NCBI GenBank assembly: GCA_048268105.1 | Contig: JBLWWH010000002.1 | Location: 124,001 to 188,000, forward strand | Direction of reading: 5' to 3' | Source: Profundicola sp048268105 | Lineage (GTDB): Bacteria > Bacteroidota > Bacteroidia > Flavobacteriales > Weeksellaceae | Length of the DNA stretch: 64,000 nt | In this document: positions 17,241 through 27,104 of the stretch, one piece after another | How positions within the stretch are numbered: position 1 is the first letter of the stretch | Layout of the letters: every line of letters starts with the position of its first letter | Notes under the pieces: model-generated | The model's database searches: none | What the model was told of the DNA's origin: nothing | Seen by the model: only the letters and a program-made list of their open reading frames with translations | Program-made: the position numbers and the translations under genes

Positions 17241-20200
17241 ATGAAGAACTTTTACTTCTGGATGCTCACCCTGCTCTGCAGTACCATAGCATTCGGACAA
17301 CTATCAGAAAACTTTGAATCTGATATAACGACCCGTGGTTGGTCCTTATATCAAACTGATTCATCAGATCCTGGTTTTGTGCTTACTACCGCACAGAGCC
17401 AAAGTGGAAACGCCAGCTATTATCACAACGATGAGTTTGTGGATAATGAGTCTACGGCCTACATGGTCACACCGGCTTATACTGTACAATCTGGAGATGA
17501 ATTCTCTGTCTATGTAAGACAAAACTATTCGGTTTCTTATTACAATTATTCAGGTATTGCTATCTCTAATGCTTCTGGAGACCCTATTACCAACCCTGCC
17601 GACTTCGTTGAAGTTTGGGAAGCGGGAGCTGGTTTTGCAGAAAACTCTTGGGAACAAGTTGTTTTGGCTCTAGATGCTTATGTTGGACAAAGCATTTACG
17701 TTGCTTTTGTTTATACAGGAGATTTCGACCATGAATTTTATGTGGACAATATGTACATTGGAACTCCGTGTACCGCGCCTGTAGCTAGTCTTACTACTAC
17801 AGCTGCCTGCGATACGGGTTCATATAACGTGAATGTTGATATTAGCTCTCTAGGTACTGCTTCTAGCGTTATCGTTTCTGATGACCAAGGCAATTCTCAA
17901 ACAGCTAATGCGACAGGTACTCTTGAGTTCGGTTCTTACGCAAGTGGCACGGATGTAACCTTTACTTTAGCTGATGCAGATAATTCGTCTTGTAATACAG
18001 CTTTAGCTACTACTTATTTATGTCCTCCTGATAATGATGATTGTGCTAATGCATCTTTAATTAGTAGCTTCCCACATTCAAGTTCAGAGGATGCAACGGG
18101 TGCTACCCAAGAAGATTTTGTTTATTGTGGGCCTGATGGTTCTAATGACGGTGTTTGGTATTTAATCGAGGGTGAAAGCGCTCAATTTACTATTAACGTT
18201 ACTTCGACTGGCTGGGATGCAGCTATTACATTACTTTCGGGAGCTTGTGGTGAATTAACTTGTATTGATTTTGAGGATAATGTGGCTTCTAACAACACAG
18301 AAACCATTAGCTTCATTGGTCAAGTTGGTGTTAATTACTACTTGAATGTTGGTGCCTACAACGCTAATGCTGACTTACCTGAAGGTGCTTTTGAATTAGA
18401 AATTACCTCCGATGATATCCCTTGTGGTTCGCCTGCTAACTTGGCGGTTGCAGCTACCACAGACTTATCTACAGATGTTACTTGGCAAGGTGCAGCGGAC
18501 AATGCTTCTTATGACCTTGTTTGGGGTACAACTGGATTTACTCCAGGTGCTAGCGCAAACGCTTCTGGCTTAGGCGCTTCTCCGTATACTATAACTGGTT
18601 TAACGCCAGAAACAACTTATGACCTTTATGTTAGAGGAAACTGTAACCCTGGATTTAGCGAGTGGGTTGGACCTGTTACATTTACAACCTTAGAGGAAGG
18701 CGCTATTTTGGCTGGAACAGATTGTATCCACCCAATTAACGTTATTAGTTTACCTTATACAACAACTGATGACACTTCTAACTATGCAGATGATTATTCT
18801 GGAAGTCCAGGTTCGAATTGTAGTACAACAAGTAGTTACTTACTTGGTGATGACGTTGTTTATGCCTACACACCAACAGAAGACACTTCTATTGATATCA
18901 GCATGACACCAACAGCTTCTTATTCTGGTATATTCGTTTACGAGGATTGTAATGATATTGGTGTTTCGTGTATTGCTGGTTTTGCAGATTACAGCACCAA
19001 CGAACGTGTTATTGAAGATTTGCTAGTGACAGCTGGTCAAACTTATTACATTGTTATTTCGACTTTTGCTTCACCTCAATCAACAGGTTATACATTAAAT
19101 ATAACAGAGAACACTTGTATTTCTGGAACATATGAAATTAGTACAACAGGTGCATGTGAAACAAATGAGTTTATGGTGAATGTTGATATTACAGATATGG
19201 GTGATTTAACTCAGTATGTAATTTCTGATGACCAAGGAAGTGCTTCTCAAACAGCAACAGGAAATGGGACTTATACATTTGGTCCTTATGAATCATTGAC
19301 AGATGTGACTATTAACTTAGTAGCAAATGATGAAAACTGTAATGAAAGTGAAACCATCACCTATAGATGTCCAGGTCCAGGAGACAATTGTGATAATCCT
19401 TTAATTGTTGATAGTTTACCTTATACCACTGAGGATGATACTGCTAATTATACAGATGAATATTACGATGGTGGGCAAGGAACAAATTGTGGAACTGGTG
19501 GACAATACTATTTGAATGGAAATGACGTAGTATATTCTTACACACCTGAAAGCGATACTTCAATCGACATAAGTTTATTACCTACAGGCACTTATGCAGG
19601 AATGTTTGTTTATGAAAGTTGTGATGATATTGGTGTTAACTGCGCAGCTGGTGGAACAAGTGGATTTAGCTCAGATGAAATCCTAATTGAAGACTTCGCA
19701 ATTAGCGAGGGTGAAACTATATATATTGTAATTTCTACTTGGGCCCCACCTCAGACGGTAGCTTATACTTTAAACATTACTGAAAACACATGTATTTCTG
19801 GATCTTTCGAATTTAATGCTATTGGAGCATGCGAAACAGATGAATACAATGTTGAAATTGTTGTTGACAACATGGGTAGTTTAGATAGCTATGAGGTCAC
19901 TGACAGTCAAGGAAGTGAAATGCAAACGATTACTGAACCAGGAACCTATACATTTGGACCATATGACCAAGGTAATGCTGTTACTTTTGACTTCGTTGCC
20001 AATGATTTGAATTGTAATTTCACGGAAACTATCAATTATTTCTGTCCTGCACCTAATGACGAGTGCGAGAACGCAATAGAAGCACCAGTAAATTCAGATT
20101 TCTCGTGTGATTTAGTTGTATCAGGTTCTACGATAGGAGCAACAGCTTCAGCGCAAGAAGATGATGTTGTAGGAACGCCTAACAATGATGTTTGGTTCTC

Positions 20201-23200
20201 CTTTGAGGCAGAAGCTACTTCCCACAGGGTTACATTACAAAATATTGTTAATCTTGATGGTGGCACAACTACCGATATGGCAATGGGCGTTTATGATGCT
20301 ACCAATGGTTGCGAGGCCTTAGTTTTTGTTGATGATAGTGACCCAAATACGTTAAATTTAAGTGGCTTAACTGTAGGTACAACCTACTTAGTTAGAGTTT
20401 ATAACTGGTCTTCTACCGTAGCAAGTCATTCATTTGACCTGTGCATTGGAACGCCACCATCTTCTGATTATGATATTGAGTGTGGTACACCATTGGAAAT
20501 GACCTATTGTTATGATTCAAATGAGAACTTTACGTGGAACTTTGTTTCGACTACAGATGAGCCCGTAACAATTCAGTTTAATGCAGGTGGTCTTGAAGAT
20601 AATTATGATGTTATTCAAATTTATGACGGTGATGTTTTATTGTGGGATTCATATAATGCCAATCCAGATGGTTCTCGATTTGATTTAACTGGAACTGTCT
20701 TTACAGCGATGTCAGGTTCATTACATCTAAGCTTTACTTCTGATGGATCTGTTACATGTCAAGCTAATAGTGACATAGCTACATGGGACTTCACTGTTGA
20801 ATGTGGTTCTGAGATTCCGATGGTAGATTGGGCAAATTTAGAAGGTCCAGAAAGCGGAGCTATTGAAGCTGGAGATGAATTCATTGTTTACGGACAAGTA
20901 TATGAAGAAGGTGTAACCGAGGCCGATGGCCCTTCAGAGGATATATATGCCTGGGTTGGTTATAGCACAACAGACACAGATCCTGAAACTTGGGAAGATT
21001 GGGTTCCAGCAACCTTCAGTAGCCAAGAAGGCGATAATGATGAGTATATGGCAGATCTTGGAGCAGCTCTTCCGAGAGGAGGTACTTATTACTATGCCAT
21101 GAGATATCGATTAGATTGGGGCCCATATTACTATGGTGGATACAATAGTGGAGAATGGGATGGAACGACAAATATTAGTGGAATATTAACCGCAGAAGCA
21201 CCTCCGGGAACTATTTGTAGTAGCGCAATACCTGTTACTGATCTTCCTTACACTACCACAGATGACACCGCAAATTACGGTGATGATTATAATGGTAGCC
21301 CAGGAGCTAATTGCGGATCTACGAGTAACTATTTAAGTGGTGACGATGTAGTATACACTTACACAGCAACAAGCGAGTCATCTATCAATATCAGTTTGCT
21401 ACCTACTGCAACTTATGCTGGTATGTTCGTTTACAGTAGTTGTCAGGCAATTGGTGTAAACTGTCTTGCGGGTGGAACAAGTGGATTTAGCTCAGATGAA
21501 ATCCTAATTGAAGACTTCGCAATGAGCGAGGGTGAAACTATATATATTGTAATTTCTACATGGACTGCACCACAATCAACGGGGTATACTTTGGAAATCA
21601 CAGAAAATACTTGTGTAGGTATTGAATATACTACTGCAACTATAGATCAGTGTGAAACGGGTGAATATTCCGTAACCATAGATATTACTTCTTTTGGAAG
21701 TAGCGAAAGTGTAATCGTTTCTGATGATCAAGGTTCTGCCGAGCAGACTTTATCTGAACCAGGAACATTGACTTTTGGCCCTTATACAGAAGGAAATACC
21801 GTTGAATTCAGCTTTGTAACAGATGATGAAAACTGTAATGATAGTACATCAGTTCTCTTTTTCTGCCCTGCAGCTAACGATGAATGCGAAAATGCAATTG
21901 AAGTCCCAGTTAACCCAGATTACTCTTGTGATTTGATTGTTACAGGGACAACTTTAGGCGCAACCGCTTCAGCGCAAGAAGATGATGTGGTAGGAACTCC
22001 GAACAATGATGTTTGGTTTGAGTTTGAAGCCACGAATTCAGAACACAGAATTTCTCTTGTGAATATTGTTAATTTAGGAGGTGGAGGAGCTGGTGTAGAC
22101 ATGGCATTTGGTGTTTATGACGCCAGCAGTGGATGCGATGCATTGGTTCTTGTGGATGATAGCGACCCAAATATTTTAAACTTGACAGATCTGACAGTAG
22201 GTACAACTTACTTAATCAGAGTTTATAACTGGTCATCTACCATTGGCAACCATAGTTTTGATGTGTGTATTGGAACACCCCCACCACCATTGCCAACAGA
22301 ATATGATATTGAATGTGGCACGCCACTGGAAATGTCTTATTGTTATGGTTCTAATGAAAACTGGGGCTGGACATTCACATCAACCACAGCTGAACCGCTA
22401 ACCATTACGTTCACGGCTGGAAGCATTGAAGATAACTGGGATTTCATTCGTTTATATGATGGTGCAGATGAGACAGGTACGTTACTTTGGGATTCCAATA
22501 ACGCAAATCCGGATGGATACCGTTTCGAATTAGAAGGAACTACCTTTACTGCTGAATCTGGAGTTTTATATTTCGCGTTTACCTCAGACGGTTCTGCTTC
22601 ATGTGAGCAAACATCAGATATTGACACATGGCAATTCACAATAGAATGTGGAGGCGAAACACCAACACCACCAGCAAATGACGAGTGTATTGATGCTATT
22701 GAATTGACAGTTGGTGAGACTTTCGAGGAAGGCATGCAAACAGGAACCAATGTGGACGCAACAGATAGCGATGTAGCTGACCCATCTTGTGGTTCTTACC
22801 AAGGAGGTGACGTTTGGTACATGGTTACTGTTCCTGATGGCGGAACTGTATATGTTGAAACACAATCTACTGGAAGCAACGTAACCACTACGGGTATGGC
22901 TGCTTATAGCGGAACTTGTGGAGATTTAACAGAAATGATGTGTAACAGTATTGCAGGAGAATATGCTATAATTTCTGCTTCTGACTTAACGCCAGGAGAA
23001 GTAATCTACATCAGAGTTTGGTCTAACGATGGCGCTACTGGAACCTTTAATATTTCTGCCTGGTCAGACAATATGGGTGTTGCAGATGTGACCGGTGCTA
23101 ATGCTGTGAAATTGTTCCCTAACCCAACATCTAGTGTGTTGAACATTGACGGAATGGAAATCAAAACAGTTCAGGTATATTCTGCCGATGGTAAGCTGAT

Positions 23201-23318
23201 TCATGTAAAAACAAACAATAATGTTGTGGATACAAGAAGCCTATCAACAGGTACCTATATCATTAGACTTACAGATGTTGAAGGAAATGTTGTTCTTAGA
23301 AAATTCATTAAGAAATAA
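17241..23318 (+). CDS. Giant multidomain secreted protein with type IX sorting domain
   Basis: This 2025-residue protein has a signal peptide (cut near AFGQ), then a cleaved-adhesin/MAM-like jelly roll (about 22-180), a repeated module with S/DDQGS and CP endings (four copies), a fibronectin type III domain (about 395-490), three copies of a module beginning LPYTT, three DECENAI-type modules plus an N-terminal relative, and two CUB-like domains (about 1076-1190 and 1688-1805). The last 70 residues (KLFPNPTSSVLNIDG to VLRKFIKK) are a type IX C-terminal sorting domain, so it should be exported across the outer membrane and anchored or released. It is acidic and Asp-rich. No enzyme domain is seen; an adhesin or extracellular scaffold role is inferred. 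It has its own promoter and terminator. Confidence 0.85.
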   Translation: MKNFYFWMLTLLCSTIAFGQLSENFESDITTRGWSLYQTDSSDPGFVLTTAQSQSGNASYYHNDEFVDNESTAYMVTPAYTVQSGDEFSVYVRQNYSVSYYNYSGIAISNASGDPITNPADFVEVWEAGAGFAENSWEQVVLALDAYVGQSIYVAFVYTGDFDHEFYVDNMYIGTPCTAPVASLTTTAACDTGSYNVNVDISSLGTASSVIVSDDQGNSQTANATGTLEFGSYASGTDVTFTLADADNSSCNTALATTYLCPPDNDDCANASLISSFPHSSSEDATGATQEDFVYCGPDGSNDGVWYLIEGESAQFTINVTSTGWDAAITLLSGACGELTCIDFEDNVASNNTETISFIGQVGVNYYLNVGAYNANADLPEGAFELEITSDDIPCGSPANLAVAATTDLSTDVTWQGAADNASYDLVWGTTGFTPGASANASGLGASPYTITGLTPETTYDLYVRGNCNPGFSEWVGPVTFTTLEEGAILAGTDCIHPINVISLPYTTTDDTSNYADDYSGSPGSNCSTTSSYLLGDDVVYAYTPTEDTSIDISMTPTASYSGIFVYEDCNDIGVSCIAGFADYSTNERVIEDLLVTAGQTYYIVISTFASPQSTGYTLNITENTCISGTYEISTTGACETNEFMVNVDITDMGDLTQYVISDDQGSASQTATGNGTYTFGPYESLTDVTINLVANDENCNESETITYRCPGPGDNCDNPLIVDSLPYTTEDDTANYTDEYYDGGQGTNCGTGGQYYLNGNDVVYSYTPESDTSIDISLLPTGTYAGMFVYESCDDIGVNCAAGGTSGFSSDEILIEDFAISEGETIYIVISTWAPPQTVAYTLNITENTCISGSFEFNAIGACETDEYNVEIVVDNMGSLDSYEVTDSQGSEMQTITEPGTYTFGPYDQGNAVTFDFVANDLNCNFTETINYFCPAPNDECENAIEAPVNSDFSCDLVVSGSTIGATASAQEDDVVGTPNNDVWFSFEAEATSHRVTLQNIVNLDGGTTTDMAMGVYDATNGCEALVFVDDSDPNTLNLSGLTVGTTYLVRVYNWSSTVASHSFDLCIGTPPSSDYDIECGTPLEMTYCYDSNENFTWNFVSTTDEPVTIQFNAGGLEDNYDVIQIYDGDVLLWDSYNANPDGSRFDLTGTVFTAMSGSLHLSFTSDGSVTCQANSDIATWDFTVECGSEIPMVDWANLEGPESGAIEAGDEFIVYGQVYEEGVTEADGPSEDIYAWVGYSTTDTDPETWEDWVPATFSSQEGDNDEYMADLGAALPRGGTYYYAMRYRLDWGPYYYGGYNSGEWDGTTNISGILTAEAPPGTICSSAIPVTDLPYTTTDDTANYGDDYNGSPGANCGSTSNYLSGDDVVYTYTATSESSINISLLPTATYAGMFVYSSCQAIGVNCLAGGTSGFSSDEILIEDFAMSEGETIYIVISTWTAPQSTGYTLEITENTCVGIEYTTATIDQCETGEYSVTIDITSFGSSESVIVSDDQGSAEQTLSEPGTLTFGPYTEGNTVEFSFVTDDENCNDSTSVLFFCPAANDECENAIEVPVNPDYSCDLIVTGTTLGATASAQEDDVVGTPNNDVWFEFEATNSEHRISLVNIVNLGGGGAGVDMAFGVYDASSGCDALVLVDDSDPNILNLTDLTVGTTYLIRVYNWSSTIGNHSFDVCIGTPPPPLPTEYDIECGTPLEMSYCYGSNENWGWTFTSTTAEPLTITFTAGSIEDNWDFIRLYDGADETGTLLWDSNNANPDGYRFELEGTTFTAESGVLYFAFTSDGSASCEQTSDIDTWQFTIECGGETPTPPANDECIDAIELTVGETFEEGMQTGTNVDATDSDVADPSCGSYQGGDVWYMVTVPDGGTVYVETQSTGSNVTTTGMAAYSGTCGDLTEMMCNSIAGEYAIISASDLTPGEVIYIRVWSNDGATGTFNISAWSDNMGVADVTGANAVKLFPNPTSSVLNIDGMEIKTVQVYSADGKLIHVKTNNNVVDTRSLSTGTYIIRLTDVEGNVVLRKFIKK
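19650..19738 (+). repeat. 89-bp internal repeat, copy 1
   Basis: This stretch of the giant secreted protein gene differs at only one base (ATT versus ATG) from the copy at 21471-21559. It encodes the GGTSGFSSDEILIEDFA segment and the strand after it. The flanking sequence of the two modules has diverged much more, which points to recent gene conversion or a young duplication within an older repeat. Confidence 0.9.
21471..21559 (+). repeat. 89-bp internal repeat, copy 2
   Basis: Second copy of the near-identical segment also found at 19650-19738, one mismatch over 89 bases. It lies in the third LPYTT-type module. Together with the surrounding modules it forms part of a block of roughly 1.4 kb present twice in the gene (about 19387-20806 and 21218-22650). 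Confidence 0.9.
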
Positions 23319-23347
23319 TAAGTACATCATAAAACTATAAATAGTTA

Positions 23348-23379
23348 AAGCCGTCTCAATTTGGAGACGGCTTTTTTTG
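23348..23379 (+). terminator. Rho-independent terminator
   Basis: Perfect 10-bp inverted repeat AAGCCGTCTC/GAGACGGCTT with a six-base loop and a run of T residues, 29 bp after the stop codon of the giant secreted protein. It separates that gene from miaB. Confidence 0.92.
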
Positions 23380-23499
23380 TTTTAAACTTCGAATTCAAGA
23401 CCAATCTATTGCTCGAGCTAAGCTCATTCGATCTATCCGATTATAGATTTTTAAGCTAAAATACTAAACCTCATATACTGACATACTGACAGATTTTTG

Positions 23500-23507
23500 T
23501 ATATTTG
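23500..23507 (+). promoter_or_regulatory. Possible promoter -7 element of miaB
   Basis: TATATTTG matches the Bacteroidota TAnnTTTG element and lies 29 bp before the miaB start, after the preceding terminator. The base triplet 19 bases upstream is CTG rather than TTG, so the -33 match is only partial. Confidence 0.4.
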
Positions 23508-23536
23508 GACTTTAAAGATTTATAGCAGTTTTTTAC

Positions 23537-24976
23537 ATGCAAATTACAGAAAAAATAATAGACGAAAAGCGACAGGGAGAGGCTCTCAACCTCACTACTG
23601 AACAACCTTATTCCAAAAAGCTTTTCTTAGAAAGCTATGGATGTCAGATGAACTTTTCTGACTCAGAAATTGTAGCTTCTATCTTGGAGAAAGAAGGTTA
23701 TGCAACCACTCAAAGATATGATGAGGCAGATTTAATTTTATTAAACACCTGCTCTATCCGAGAAAAGGCTGAACAAACAGTTAGAAAGAGATTAAGCCAA
23801 TTCAATCAACTAAAAAAGCAAAAACCCTCTCTAACTATTGGAGTTTTGGGATGTATGGCCGAAAGACTAAAAGAAAAATTTTTAGAGGAGGAACATTTGG
23901 TTGATTTAGTGGTTGGTCCCGATGCTTATCGCGATTTGCCGAATTTATTAAAACAAACAGATGACGGTCGTTCGGCGGTGAACGTTATTCTTTCTAAAGA
24001 TGAGACTTATGCCAATTTAAGCCCAGTTCGTTTAGGTGGAAATGGTGTTACAGCTTTTGTTTCCATTACGCGAGGATGTGACAATATGTGTACCTTTTGT
24101 GTAGTTCCTTTCACGCGGGGACGTGAGCGTAGTCGAGATCCTCATTCCATTCTTAACGAATGTAAAGAATTGTGGGAAAACGGATATAAAGAAATTACTC
24201 TTTTAGGTCAAAACGTAGATAGTTATCTTTGGTATGGTGGCGGACTTAAAAAAGACTTTAAAAAAGCAACTGAAATGCAAAAAGCAACTGCAGTTGACTT
24301 TGCTATGCTTCTTGACATGGTAGCCATGGCTGTTCCCGGAATGAGAATTCGTTTTTCTACCTCTAACCCTCAAGATATGGGTCGTGATGTGCTACACGTT
24401 ATGGCGAAACATAAAAATATTTGTAAATATATTCATTTACCGGTTCAGTCAGGTAATACAGAAGTGCTAAAACGAATGAATCGTCAGCACACGAGAGAAG
24501 AATATATTGCTCTTATTGACGATATTAAAAGAATTTTACCAACCTGTGCGCTTTCACATGATATGATTGCTGGTTTCTGTGACGAAACTGAGGAAGAGCA
24601 TCAAGATACTCTATCTTTAATGGAATATGTGAAGTATGATTTCGGTTATATGTTTGCGTACTCTGACCGCCCAGGAACACCGGCGCATAAGAAAATGGAT
24701 GACAATGTTCCTACAGAAGTTAAGAAAAGAAGATTAACAGAAATAATTAACCTTCAACAAAAACATTCTGCAGAAAGAATGAACTCTTACGTTGGAAAAG
24801 TTCACGAAGTATTAATCGAAGGTGATTCTAAAAGAGATGACCAAGAGTGGATGGGAAGAAATACCCAAAATGCAGTTGTGGTCTTTCCAAAAACAGGACA
24901 TGAAAAAGTTGGTGATTTTGTGATGGTAAGAGTAGATTCTTGTACTACAGCTACTTTATTAGGTGAAAAAGTCTAA
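23537..24976 (+). CDS. miaB: tRNA-2-methylthio-N6-isopentenyladenosine synthase MiaB
   Basis: MiaB is a radical SAM methylthiotransferase that converts i6A37 to ms2i6A37 in tRNAs reading codons that start with U. The 479-residue protein has an N-terminal UPF0004 domain with cluster-binding cysteines (C36 in YGCQMNFSDSE, one in NTCSIREKAE, one in GVLGCMAERLKE). The radical SAM motif is C181-x3-C185-x2-C188 (CDNMCTFC), followed by VPFTRGRERSR, typical of MiaB rather than RimO. The C-terminus is a TRAM domain. The middle (about 230-260) has a Lys-rich insertion. In other Flavobacteriales miaB sits next to the sigma-54 regulator found downstream here. Confidence 0.95.
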   Translation: MQITEKIIDEKRQGEALNLTTEQPYSKKLFLESYGCQMNFSDSEIVASILEKEGYATTQRYDEADLILLNTCSIREKAEQTVRKRLSQFNQLKKQKPSLTIGVLGCMAERLKEKFLEEEHLVDLVVGPDAYRDLPNLLKQTDDGRSAVNVILSKDETYANLSPVRLGGNGVTAFVSITRGCDNMCTFCVVPFTRGRERSRDPHSILNECKELWENGYKEITLLGQNVDSYLWYGGGLKKDFKKATEMQKATAVDFAMLLDMVAMAVPGMRIRFSTSNPQDMGRDVLHVMAKHKNICKYIHLPVQSGNTEVLKRMNRQHTREEYIALIDDIKRILPTCALSHDMIAGFCDETEEEHQDTLSLMEYVKYDFGYMFAYSDRPGTPAHKKMDDNVPTEVKKRRLTEIINLQQKHSAERMNSYVGKVHEVLIEGDSKRDDQEWMGRNTQNAVVVFPKTGHEKVGDFVMVRVDSCTTATLLGEKV

Positions 24977-25052
24977 GAAATAGTTAAAAAACGTTCTGAA
25001 TTAAAAGAAAAATAGCTTTATTGCGTTATTATTAAAAGCAAATAATTCCTTT

Positions 25053-25964
25053 ATGAAAAAAATATGCATCTTACTTCCAATGATTTTGGTATTCTTTGGT
25101 TGTGTTGAATCTGAGTTAATTATTCCAGGAGAAAATGTTGGAGGTGGAAATGTAGGTGGTGAAAACCCTACCCCAACCTCGGTTTTACAAACTTATGACT
25201 ACCAATCTCCGTTTAGTAGCTATCAATTTAACTATAATGCAGATGGTGATTTAACGCAGGGAAGTTTGTCTAATGTGATTAATGGACAAAGTTCTATGAG
25301 TGGATTTAATCTAACATGGATTGAGAATCTGATTTCACAAATCGGTTCTACACCACAAGGTACTTTTTCTGCTACTTCCGAATTCACTTATAACGATTTA
25401 GGTGAACTAGTAGAAATTAATGCTGGAACAACTCCAGAAACCACCTTGCTGATTGAACACGAAGCTGCTTCTATTACTGCAACAAGAATAGTTGATGGAA
25501 TTGAGGAAAATACATATAGTTTCACAAAGGATACTTATGGTTACATTAACTCTATGGATGTTACAGATGCAACCTCTGGCGATCAAATTCAATTGATCTT
25601 CGATATGAATGCTAATTTACTTAGCTCGAATCAAGTTGTTGTAAATGGAGCTACAGTTAATTCGTATACATACACTTACGACAATAAAGTTAATCCCTTA
25701 TTTTCACAAACAATTGATGCATTTAACACTTTAGTTTTGTACAATGCGTTTGAGATGAATGCCTCTAGCTTAAAATTCAATTTAGATAATTTTGCTATGC
25801 TGAGAAGCGCAAATAACATTACTTCAATGGTGATTGAAAATGCAGAGCATAATGCTAGCATTGAATACGAGTACACATATAATGAAAATGACTTGCCTTC
25901 TACCGCTACTGCTACTATCGAAGGTCAGGAAGAGCCAAGCACAATAACTTTTACTTACTATTAA
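25053..25964 (+). CDS. Putative lipoprotein, paralogue of the next gene
   Basis: The 303-residue product has a lipoprotein signal (MKKICILLPMILVFFGC, acylated Cys at 17) followed by a Gly/Asn-rich linker (GENVGGGNVGGEN). The body shows short repeated strands of the YxYTYDxxxNP type (SYTYTYDNKVNPLF near residue 208). These recall the YD-repeat-like beta structures of DUF4595-type Bacteroidota lipoproteins. It is related to the next gene, with which it shares the TYDxxxNP region and the following helix. It lies 76 bp after miaB. Function unknown. Confidence 0.75.
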   Translation: MKKICILLPMILVFFGCVESELIIPGENVGGGNVGGENPTPTSVLQTYDYQSPFSSYQFNYNADGDLTQGSLSNVINGQSSMSGFNLTWIENLISQIGSTPQGTFSATSEFTYNDLGELVEINAGTTPETTLLIEHEAASITATRIVDGIEENTYSFTKDTYGYINSMDVTDATSGDQIQLIFDMNANLLSSNQVVVNGATVNSYTYTYDNKVNPLFSQTIDAFNTLVLYNAFEMNASSLKFNLDNFAMLRSANNITSMVIENAEHNASIEYEYTYNENDLPSTATATIEGQEEPSTITFTYY

Positions 25965-25973
25965 AAATACTTC

Positions 25974-27086
25974 ATGAAAAGAATTTTAATCTTCAGTTTA
26001 CTTTCACTTTTCACTTTTTCTTGCACAGAATACAACGATGATGGTCTACCATCTGAACCAGGCAACGTAGTGATTACAAATCCAGATGGAACAAAGAAAA
26101 TAAAGAAAGTAGTTATGACCATGGAAGGAACTATGGATATGGCTACTGGATCAGAGCCTATGGATATGCAAGTTGTATCTACTACTACATTTGATACCGA
26201 TTCATATAGTAGAGAAACTAATTCGATAACAAGCTATAATGGAGCCGAAGGCGGACAAAGTATTCCTGATATTTCCACCGAAACTTGGGAGGATTATAAA
26301 TTTATAAAAATGCAAAACTCATCTGATAGATTTGTGTTTTCTTATGAAGCGGATCAATTAATTGGGTTTAATTCTTTCACAGATAATAGTCCATTTGGTT
26401 CAGGTGAAATCACTGCTACTAATGATGAAATTACGCTAATAACTTCAGCCTTGAGTCCATTTAATGTTCCTACAAATACGGTATTTACTTTAGAAAATGG
26501 ATTTATTTCTGCTGTAGAAATTACGAATACACAAGACAATAGTGTTTACAATGTTGCTATCTCAAGAAGTAATGCAAATATTACTCAATTGGTGATTAAT
26601 TCGCCTGTAGGTAGTAAAACTTACAATTACACTTATGATGCTAATATCAATCCAATGCACTTAGTTTACGAAACACCTATTCAACAGACTAATGCAGAGA
26701 TTGCTCGATTAATTGCCAGTAAATTTAGTTTAAACATACACGAAGGAAATCAAAACATCAATAGCATTGAATCTTCTTTTAGAAATATGCTTATGGAGGG
26801 AAATAATAATCTATTAAGCGCCACTTCAGGCAATGAAACATTAGCTTCAACAAGCATTACATATGATGACGAAAGCTATCCTATCGCTTCTACAGGTGAA
26901 GGAACATTTGCTTTATCATTGGGTGGGATTTTAGATAGCATGATTGAATCTATGTCGCAAGTGATGGAACAAATGGGTTTATCACAAGAGGAAATAGATG
27001 AATTCATAGCGGAAACACTAGAAGAGTTTTCTAATGGTGTAGAAATGGAAATGACCACTACCTCAGAAATTTCGTATTACGAATAA
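25974..27086 (+). CDS. Putative lipoprotein
   Basis: The 370-residue product begins with a lipoprotein signal (MKRILIFSLLSLFTFSCTE, lipobox Cys at 17). The body has the same layout as the preceding lipoprotein, including KTYNYTYDANINPMHLVYET at about residues 215-234. A Met/Glu-rich helical segment (SMIESMSQVMEQMGLSQEEI) lies near the C-terminus. The gene starts 9 bp after its paralogue and ends 18 bp before the sigma-54 regulator, so cotranscription is likely. Function unknown. Confidence 0.75.
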   Translation: MKRILIFSLLSLFTFSCTEYNDDGLPSEPGNVVITNPDGTKKIKKVVMTMEGTMDMATGSEPMDMQVVSTTTFDTDSYSRETNSITSYNGAEGGQSIPDISTETWEDYKFIKMQNSSDRFVFSYEADQLIGFNSFTDNSPFGSGEITATNDEITLITSALSPFNVPTNTVFTLENGFISAVEITNTQDNSVYNVAISRSNANITQLVINSPVGSKTYNYTYDANINPMHLVYETPIQQTNAEIARLIASKFSLNIHEGNQNINSIESSFRNMLMEGNNNLLSATSGNETLASTSITYDDESYPIASTGEGTFALSLGGILDSMIESMSQVMEQMGLSQEEIDEFIAETLEEFSNGVEMEMTTTSEISYYE

Positions 27087-27104
27087 TAAGTTTTAGAGAA
27101 ATAA

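Noticed and set aside
22343..22865. Antisense reading frames inside the giant secreted protein gene
   Set aside because: They are shadows of a repetitive Thr/Ser/Asp-rich coding sequence, with no homology or start signals.
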